Below the pieces are notes generated by a model that saw only the letters and a list, made by a program, of their open reading frames with translations, had not been told where the DNA came from and did not search any database. DNA of 64,000 bases from Pseudanabaena minima (GTDB taxonomy: Bacteria; Cyanobacteriota; Cyanobacteriia; Pseudanabaenales; Pseudanabaenaceae): positions 4,092,001-4,156,000 of the forward strand of contig NZ_CP159508.1 in NCBI RefSeq assembly GCF_051131155.1. The letters are read 5' to 3'. The position numbers were made by a program, and so were the translations under genes. This document shows positions 58,605-64,000 of this stretch, piece by piece; position 1 is the first letter of the stretch; every line of letters begins with the position of its first letter.

Positions 58605-59063
58605 TTAACGATTTTTCATGACCCTTTCGATATCACGCTTGTCATCGCGTTTTTTCATGTCATCGCGTTTATCGTGAAGTTTCTTTTGGCGGACTAAGGC
58701 TAAATCAACCTTAATCCATCCATCCTTTTGATAGACCTTGAGTGGTACTAGCGTCAAACCCTTTTGCTGCACAGCCACGATCAACTTGCGGATTTCATCT
58801 TTATGTAATAGCAACCGACGAGTGCGGGTTGGCTCATGGTTAAAATACACACTAGTCGTATGGTGTGGGGCAATATACATATTTAGCAGCATGATCTGCC
58901 CCTTCCGCACAATACCATAGGCATCGCGGAGATTTGCTTTCCCCCCTTTAATTGATTTAACTTCCGTGCCAAGTAGCTCGATCCCTGTTTCATGGGTTTC
59001 GAGAATTTCGTAATTAAATCTAGCTTGCCGATTTTCGGCGAGTACACGATAGTAATTTGCCAT
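58605..59063 (-). CDS. smpB: SsrA-binding protein SmpB
   Basis: Brings tmRNA to stalled ribosomes (trans-translation). At 152 residues it is of family length. NRQARFNYEILETHETGIEL, GTEVKSIKGGKANLRDAYG, RRLLLHKDEIRKLI and the Lys/Arg-rich disordered C-terminal tail (KKLHDKRDDMKKRDDKRDIE) are all present. Start ATG 59063. It follows the next gene by 19 bp, probably in one transcript. No tmRNA gene was seen in the window. Confidence 0.97.
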   Translation of the reverse strand: MANYYRVLAENRQARFNYEILETHETGIELLGTEVKSIKGGKANLRDAYGIVRKGQIMLLNMYIAPHHTTSVYFNHEPTRTRRLLLHKDEIRKLIVAVQQKGLTLVPLKVYQKDGWIKVDLALVRQKKLHDKRDDMKKRDDKRDIERVMKNR

Positions 59064-59082
59064 TTATTCCCATTAATACTGT

Positions 59083-59433
59083 CTAATATCCTGATGTAAC
59101 TTCTAATAGCTTCCATTCTGGACTGTCACAGAATGCTTTAGAAACACGATCAGAGATTCCATGACAGTAATTATTAATCCGAAGTGGCAGTTCGGCATTT
59201 TTGGTAACGCTAGTCAATTTTGCCTGATTGCCCTCAATCTCAGAACGATGGATCAAGACCTCTACCGTAACCATTTTGGCGAATGACGCATTAGTCTCTA
59301 TTTCTTGAGCAATCACATAGTCATCAGTTTCATAGGTAATTACCAAGTTACAAGACTCCAACGTTTTGATAATCGTTGAATGTAGGTTTTCGGGAGCGAT
59401 TTCAACTAAGAAATGTTGAGTGTATCTAGCCAT
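59083..59433 (-). CDS. Conserved cyanobacterial protein of unknown function upstream of smpB
   Basis: A 116-residue soluble alpha/beta protein, MARYTQHFLVEIAPENLHST and onward, with strands VITYETDDYVIAQE, VTVEVLIHRSEIEGNQAKLT and a C-terminal VSKAFCDSPEWKLLE. No catalytic motif recognised. The 19-bp spacing to smpB suggests co-transcription. Confidence 0.7.
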   Translation of the reverse strand: MARYTQHFLVEIAPENLHSTIIKTLESCNLVITYETDDYVIAQEIETNASFAKMVTVEVLIHRSEIEGNQAKLTSVTKNAELPLRINNYCHGISDRVSKAFCDSPEWKLLEVTSGY

Positions 59434-59627
59434 AAATCATCAAAACAACTGGTTCGGCTAGCAGTTTACTAGTCCTTGTCTACAAACTATCTCTAAAAGC
59501 TATAGGCTTATCATGTACTATGCCATTTTTTGGCATTAGCACTTTTTAATTTTAGTTATTAGGGCTTACAGCTTATCCATCATAAACCAAGGTGTCATTA
59601 AATCGTTTAATCCTAGAGCATGAGCAA

Positions 59628-59737
59628 CAATAAATAAAAGCGGTGCGAAGCGCCGCCTTTATTTATTGCTTTAAGCAAAATTTACAAAACCCAAATATGG
59701 GAAGTGACGTAAAGCGTCACTTCCCATATTTGGTTTT
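59628..59737. repeat. Two palindromes upstream of the second kinase gene
   Basis: 59628-59668: CAATAAATAAAAGCGG around TGCGAAGCG, with one mismatch. 59686-59737: AAAACCAAATATGGGAAG-type arms (AAAACC, CAAATATGGGAAGTGACG) around TAAAG, of the AAAACCC family with an extra base in the left arm. The 362-bp gap 59434-59795 holds these and otherwise only AT-rich sequence. Confidence 0.85.
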
Positions 59738-59795
59738 TATGTTTTACTTGTAAGGCGATCGCTATATATATTTGTGACAAGAATGGTGTAATCGG

Positions 59796-61604
59796 ATGAT
59801 TGGTCAATTACTTGATGGACGCTACCGCATCGCTAGCAAGTTGGGTGAGGGTGGATTTGGTCATACTTATTTAGCCCATGATACGCGCATACCAAATGAG
59901 CCACTTTGTGTGGTCAAACATCTCAAACCTGCTAGTAGAGATCTCGAATATTTAAAGGTGGCGAGTCGATTATTTACTAGTGAAGCACAAACCCTTGCTC
60001 AGTTAGGCAGTCACGATCGCATTCCCCGTTTGCTGGCTTATTTTGAGCAGGCTGGGGAATTTTATTTAGTAGAAGAGTTTATTGAGGGGAGATCGCTAGA
60101 AATAGAGTTAGTACGCGGCCATCGGCTCAGTGAAACCCTAGTTATGCAGATCCTTGATGACTTATTAAGCATTTTGGAATATACCCATAGTCATGGCGTA
60201 ATTCATCGTGATATTAAGCCAGATAACATTATTCGCCGTAAATCCGATGGCAAATTAGTATTGATTGATTTTGGGGCGATCAAACAGGTTCAAAATCAGC
60301 TAAATCAAGAGGGAGCAACGATCGCCACCGTAGCGATCGGGACTTTGGGATATATGCCTAGTGAGCAAGCTCAGGGTAAACCCCGCCATAACAGTGATTT
60401 GTATGCACTTGGAATGATCGGCATTCAAGCCCTGACAGGTTTGCCACCGCGTGAATTGCAAGAAGATTACCAAACAGGAGAATTAATCTGGCAACATCTT
60501 GTGCCAAATAAGTCGGGCTTAGTCGATGTATTAGCCAAGATGACCCGCTATCACTACAAAGATCGCTATGAATCAGCTTCAGAAATTCGTAAGGTTTTGG
60601 CAAACTTAGACGATCGCCACTTGCCAACGCAACCAGTAAGTAACTCCGCTAATGGGCTTCAGTCCACGATTGTGGGTCTCAATAACAATCAAAACAACAA
60701 TCAAAACAGCAATCATAATTTGCATACGGAAGTCTTACCCCAAGTAACTCCCACAGTCCCACCGACAGAAGCATATACGCCAGCGATCGCGCCGCCACTG
60801 ATTCCACAACCACCAATCCAACCATTACCACCAGCTACTCAAACACCTACACCCATAAATCGCGCTCCATCTCATGAACCATTGCCTCAGCAGACTGTAC
60901 AGGTTTACGCCCCAATTCAAGCTGATCATAATGGTGGTAACGGTAATAATAAAGGTTTATGGATTGCTGTATGGGGCGGAGCCTTTGCCATTGCGATCGC
61001 GATCGGCGCTTTGATGGCGACACGTTCATCCAATATCACCACAAATACCGCCAATAACTCCACTCCTACTAATAAAGCTGCCGTTACCCAAAGTCCTAGC
61101 AAAACTCCCGTAGCTAGTCCTAGTCCATCCGCGTCTATCGAACCTACAGTTATCGCAACTTCTGCACCCACGGTAGCCCCTATTCCGACCCCAACTAATT
61201 CTCCCCAAGTTCCGATTGAGCCTTTGTCTGAGACTGATGCTGTAGACATCGTAAATAATTTGGTAGCTAGCAAAAATCAAATGTTTGCCCCACCCTTTAA
61301 CCGCAAATTGCTAGCCGAGCTAACGACAGGGGAAGCCTATGAAAAACGCAAAGGAGCGATCGACTGGTTAGAGCAGAATAATGCTTTTTATCGCTATGGT
61401 GAATTTACGGTGAGTCGAGTTGGCTCATTTGGTATTCAGGATAATCAAGCCAATGTGACCGTAGAGATTTTTGAAAGTCCAACCCTATATGTCAATGGCA
61501 AAATCGATCGCACTCAGTCTCAGCCATCAAGGGGGCGCTATGTTTGCACCCTGAGTTTTGAAAATGGCAAATGGAAAATCGCCAATCTGACAAAAGTAGA
61601 TTAA
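59796..61604 (+). CDS. Hanks-type Ser/Thr protein kinase with C-terminal IMS/ARC6-like domain
   Basis: A 602-residue membrane kinase. The kinase domain (about 10-270) has LGEGGFGHTYLAHD, VVKHLKPAS, IHRDIKPDNIIRR, LIDFGAIKQVQ and TLGYMPSEQAQG, complete by eye. A long Asn/Pro/Gln/Thr-rich linker follows. One membrane helix (about 390-410, GLWIAVWGGAFAIAIAIGAL) and a Thr/Pro-rich outer linker lead to a C-terminal domain (about 475-602). Its pattern DWLEQNNAFYRYGEFTVSRV, VTVEIFESPTLYVNG and LSFENGKWKIANLTKV fits the ARC6 IMS (DUF4101) fold, a likely extracytoplasmic sensor. Start ATG 59796. Paralogue of the kinase at 24932, which carries TPRs instead. Confidence 0.92.
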   Translation: MIGQLLDGRYRIASKLGEGGFGHTYLAHDTRIPNEPLCVVKHLKPASRDLEYLKVASRLFTSEAQTLAQLGSHDRIPRLLAYFEQAGEFYLVEEFIEGRSLEIELVRGHRLSETLVMQILDDLLSILEYTHSHGVIHRDIKPDNIIRRKSDGKLVLIDFGAIKQVQNQLNQEGATIATVAIGTLGYMPSEQAQGKPRHNSDLYALGMIGIQALTGLPPRELQEDYQTGELIWQHLVPNKSGLVDVLAKMTRYHYKDRYESASEIRKVLANLDDRHLPTQPVSNSANGLQSTIVGLNNNQNNNQNSNHNLHTEVLPQVTPTVPPTEAYTPAIAPPLIPQPPIQPLPPATQTPTPINRAPSHEPLPQQTVQVYAPIQADHNGGNGNNKGLWIAVWGGAFAIAIAIGALMATRSSNITTNTANNSTPTNKAAVTQSPSKTPVASPSPSASIEPTVIATSAPTVAPIPTPTNSPQVPIEPLSETDAVDIVNNLVASKNQMFAPPFNRKLLAELTTGEAYEKRKGAIDWLEQNNAFYRYGEFTVSRVGSFGIQDNQANVTVEIFESPTLYVNGKIDRTQSQPSRGRYVCTLSFENGKWKIANLTKVD

Positions 61605-61646
61605 AAAAGATGGGGCGGCGAAGCCGCCCCATCTTTTTTAATCTAC
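61596..61646. terminator. Palindrome that includes the last codons of the kinase gene
   Basis: Arms GTAGATTAAAAAAGATGGGG plus CGGC around GAA. The left arm contains GTA GAT TAA (Val-Asp-stop) and the right arm repeats it inverted. Confidence 0.88.
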
Positions 61647-61755
61647 GGCGAAGCACCATAAATTAATTTCAGGGCAAATTGTGGGCATAGTAAGAATAGG
61701 GTATTAAGGCAAGTCGGCTTTCTGATATTTCTATTTAAATGATTGGGGCTTTGCT

Positions 61756-62517
61756 ATGTTGTACAAATCAAACGTTTTAATGACAGTAAAAAGCAATCAA
61801 GAAAGTGGCTTTCTGGGGGCGCTTGAGCAGTCTACTCTACCACTGCAAAATACCGTTGGTGTGAGCTTACTTTTAGTTTTACTATGGGGAGCGATCGGCG
61901 CAACTATCTACAATTATTGGCAATTGCAAAAAAATCGCCAACAATTAAAGATCGAGAAACTGAAAACTAGTGAAACCGCGAAAAAGCTCAAACTAGCTCT
62001 GAATATGATTGATGAGCATGAACGCAATCCTGATTTGATTCATTCCCGTGAGTTTAATCTAGATTATTTGAGCATGAGAATGGAGGAACCCAATTTTTGT
62101 GAAATTATCTTGGCACAAATGAAGGTTAACCTCCGCCAAAAAGTCGCCCCTGCACTAATGCCCACCGAAGAAGATAGCGGCACGGTTCGCAAGGTCGATG
62201 TGATTTTTGATGTGTCCTATCAGCCTGAGCATCATGATGATTCACAAATTCGTACCCTCTTTCGTATCCATGTCAAGCTAGCAAAAATCCCAGCTCATGG
62301 CTCGCAGAGCATTCTCAAAGATTTGGCGACTGGGTTAGAAAATTTTGTGGTTGCCTCAGATGCAAATCGCAATTGGCAACCTACGATTCAGGGACGACTG
62401 GCGATAATTAGTTGGGATCAAACGGCAAAACCCACACCTCTATTAGTGATTGAGCAAACTAATGAAGGCAAAAATGTACTGATGAAAAACAAGCGTCTTG
62501 CACATTCTAAGATCTAA
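61756..62517 (+). CDS. Membrane-anchored coiled-coil protein of unknown function
   Basis: A 253-residue protein: N-terminal hydrophilic segment, one membrane helix (about 34-56, VGVSLLLVLLWGAIGATIYN), a coiled coil (about 58-95, LQKNRQQLKIEKLKTSETAK) and a soluble alpha/beta C-terminal domain (KVDVIFDVSYQPEHH, TLFRIHVKLAKIPAH, PLLVIEQTNEGKNVLM). Probably exposed on the cytoplasmic face. Conserved-looking in cyanobacteria, function unknown. Start ATG 61756. Confidence 0.7.
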   Translation: MLYKSNVLMTVKSNQESGFLGALEQSTLPLQNTVGVSLLLVLLWGAIGATIYNYWQLQKNRQQLKIEKLKTSETAKKLKLALNMIDEHERNPDLIHSREFNLDYLSMRMEEPNFCEIILAQMKVNLRQKVAPALMPTEEDSGTVRKVDVIFDVSYQPEHHDDSQIRTLFRIHVKLAKIPAHGSQSILKDLATGLENFVVASDANRNWQPTIQGRLAIISWDQTAKPTPLLVIEQTNEGKNVLMKNKRLAHSKI

Positions 62518-62556
62518 AAAATGGTCGTTAAGCACACTCTTTTAACGTGAGTTCAA

Positions 62557-62632
62557 GCCATTTGCGGCGTGCTTTACACGCCGCAAATGGCGAAAAAGGG
62601 TAAGAACCGCTTAGCGATTCTTATCCTTTTTC
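62557..62632. repeat. Two palindromes between the coiled-coil gene and pheA
   Basis: 62557-62591: GCCATTTGCGGCGTG around CTTTA. 62591-62632: CGAAAAAGGGTAAGAA against ATTCTTATCCTTTTTCG (one difference) around CCGCTTAGCG. Followed by TTTCGTCGAAC, the mirrored flank of the group at 39970-40047. Confidence 0.9.
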
Positions 62633-62659
62633 GCTTTCGTCGAACTAACTTTCTTTTAG

Positions 62660-63496
62660 TTAAGCAATAGAATAACTACCAAGAATTTTCAGATTTTCGG
62701 TCACAGATTGCAGTTCTTGTAAGGCTTCACTGAAGTTAGGATCATCAATGGGGGCTTCAATGTCGATGAAGAATATATATTCACCCAGCGATCGCTTGGT
62801 GGGGCGTGACTCAATCCGACTCAAGTTAATCTGGCGATCAGCGAATACTAACAAAGGTTTGACTAAGGCTCCCGGCATATTGCGTTTCAGGCTAAAGGCA
62901 AGGGATGAATGCGTGCCTTTAGTGGTGGGCGCAGTACGTCCTAAAACTAAAAAGCGCGTGCAGTTATCAGGTTGATCGTTGATCGGAAATTTCAAGATCG
63001 GTAAGTTATATATCGCAGCAGCCCGTTCTGAAGCGATCGCCGCTATTGTGGCATCCTCAGCAACACTATGTAATCGATCAGTGTTGGAGTCAGTAGCAAT
63101 TTGTTGCACGTTGGGTAAATAGAGATCAAGCCATTGTTGGCACTGGGCTAAGCTTTGGGGGTGGGAATAGACAACTTTAATATCGTCAAGATTTGAGGCG
63201 CGAGTAATCAAGGCATGAGCGATCGGCAAAACGATCGCCTGTTGAATTTGCAATGACTCTGATTGCCACAGGCTATCGAGGGTCATGGTTACGCCACCTT
63301 GAATTGAGTTTTCTACAGGAACAACGGCTACATCCACATTGCCATGCTCAGCAGCATTAATCGCTTGGGGAATCGTGGGATAGGGACACAGCCGCGAAGG
63401 ATCATGCTCTAAGTCTGGATGGCAAAGCTGTAAATATTGCAAAGCTGCCACTTCTGAATATGTACCTGCGGGACCAAGGTAAGCAACCGTTGTCAT
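62660..63496 (-). CDS. pheA: Prephenate dehydratase
   Basis: Converts prephenate to phenylpyruvate for phenylalanine synthesis. The 278-residue protein has the catalytic domain (about 1-185: AYLGPAGTYSEVAALQY, VAVVPVENSIQGGVTMTLD with the ENS motif, and DNCTRFLVLGR with the TRF motif). The ACT regulatory domain (about 195-278: LAFSLKRNMPGALVKPLLVF, NLSRIESRPTKRSLGEYIFF with the ESRP motif) binds phenylalanine for feedback inhibition. No chorismate mutase domain is fused, as usual outside enterobacteria. Start ATG 63496. Confidence 0.96.
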   Translation of the reverse strand: MTTVAYLGPAGTYSEVAALQYLQLCHPDLEHDPSRLCPYPTIPQAINAAEHGNVDVAVVPVENSIQGGVTMTLDSLWQSESLQIQQAIVLPIAHALITRASNLDDIKVVYSHPQSLAQCQQWLDLYLPNVQQIATDSNTDRLHSVAEDATIAAIASERAAAIYNLPILKFPINDQPDNCTRFLVLGRTAPTTKGTHSSLAFSLKRNMPGALVKPLLVFADRQINLSRIESRPTKRSLGEYIFFIDIEAPIDDPNFSEALQELQSVTENLKILGSYSIA

Positions 63497-63517
63497 GATT
63501 AGGGTTTCGCGATTGAA

Positions 63518-63574
63518 TAAGGAACCAGATTTTTAGTGGCGAAGCTTCGCCACTAAAATCTGGTTCCTTATTTT
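63518..63574. terminator. Palindrome between the cyclase gene and pheA
   Basis: Arms AATAAGGAACCAGATTTTTA plus GTGGCGA around AGC. It separates the two minus-strand genes and probably terminates the cyclase transcript. Confidence 0.85.
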
Positions 63575-63599
63575 ACTGTCCCTTAGCGACGATAATCCC

Positions 63600-64000
63600 C
63601 TATACCGAAGAGGAAAGGCTTTGCGACACCTCTTTGTCTAGTTCATCTAATTTCAACACTTGTGATGCAGTCGAAAGAGACTTACGCTCAAGCAACATAT
63701 AAGTATCCATCTCACCTCTGCCTTTGACAAATATTTTGCCACGATGCCAGAAGGAATATTTATCTTTGAGTAGCTCATAGGTGGCTTGCGTCACCTGAAT
63801 ACCTCCCGCTAAACCGTGGGATTCCATCCGACTAGCGACGTTAACAGCATCGCCCCAAAGATCATAGATAAACTTGCGAATACCGATCACCCCCGCCACA
63901 ACTGCACCTGTATTAATCCCAATTCGCAAACGGAAGCTAGTATCGTCGCCTCGTTTAAACTTAGAGATAGATTTTTGCATGGCTAGAGCCATCTCCGCGA
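63600..64000 (-). CDS. Class III adenylate/guanylate cyclase, C-terminal part (cut by the window edge)
   Basis: The frame is open to the right edge, so only the last about 133 residues are present. FRLRIGINTGAVVAGVIG, IYDLWGDAVNVASRMESHGL (the class III N-x3-S/A-R motif with the transition-state Arg) and GGIQVTQATYELLKDKYSFW are diagnostic. WHRGKIFVKGRGEMDTYMLL completes the domain. The following about 30 residues are a Ser-rich tail. The nucleotide specificity and any sensor domain lie outside the window. With the perfect CRP-type site at 53105 it fits a cAMP-using cell. Confidence 0.93.
   Translation of the reverse strand, partial: AEMALAMQKSISKFKRGDDTSFRLRIGINTGAVVAGVIGIRKFIYDLWGDAVNVASRMESHGLAGGIQVTQATYELLKDKYSFWHRGKIFVKGRGEMDTYMLLERKSLSTASQVLKLDELDKEVSQSLSSSV

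Overview
The window reads as a chromosomal segment of a cyanobacterium. It encodes photosystem II small subunits (psbM, psbI), allophycocyanin-B (apcD), chlorophyll synthesis enzymes (acsF, chlP, hemE), a CO2-uptake NDH-1 subunit (ndhF3) and a cytochrome cM-like protein, and it is dense in the cyanobacterial HIP1 octamer GCGATCGC. The genus cannot be fixed from sequence alone; a Pseudanabaena-like filamentous form is my guess.

Layout. 1-5067: ndhF3 (cut by the window edge) behind an NdhR-type operator, an exported glycine-zipper protein, and purL. 5195-9064: an AT-rich three-gene cassette with a P-loop ATPase, followed by a complete IS66-family insertion sequence with 8-bp target duplications. 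9344-28181: mostly core genes: a degenerate transglutaminase-like membrane protein, apcD, a JmjC-type oxygenase, a hybrid histidine kinase, a TPR protein, hslO, mtnP, hemE, cytM, rph, a Ser/Thr kinase, tRNA-Lys(CUU) and acsF. 28568-38052: a type I restriction-modification island (hsdM, a GIY-YIG protein, hsdS, a MntA/HepT toxin-antitoxin pair, hsdR) heavily invaded by a repeat with core CTGAGCGAAGTCGAAG. 38218-41460: an alpha/beta hydrolase and chlP. 41707-47922: a second accessory island with RelBE-like, VapBC-like and a further PIN-domain module, a possible nuclease, and a 902-residue protein that joins a RecB/Cas4-like nuclease and an RNase H-like exonuclease domain to an IS66-type DDE transposase. 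48008-64000: core genes again (psbM, an S1 protein, ftsH, an MBL-fold protein, amt, a GAF protein, psbI, an ABC exporter, smpB, a second Ser/Thr kinase, pheA, and the end of a class III nucleotide cyclase).

Three things stand out. First, nearly every intergenic gap holds one or more long, near-perfect palindromes. Several begin inside a gene and repeat its last codons in inverted form, so they look like locus-specific inverted duplications built around a short GC-rich hairpin core; others share fixed outer frames but have different inner arms. Second, the CTGAGCGAAGTCGAAG repeat is read through in the same frame in hsdM, hsdR and the GIY-YIG gene, including an eight-unit, 93-bp tandem array inside hsdR. 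Third, the nuclease-transposase fusion and the three-gene ATPase cassette are the best candidates here for poorly described systems.

All functions are assigned by reading protein sequences and comparing them with remembered families; no database search was run.
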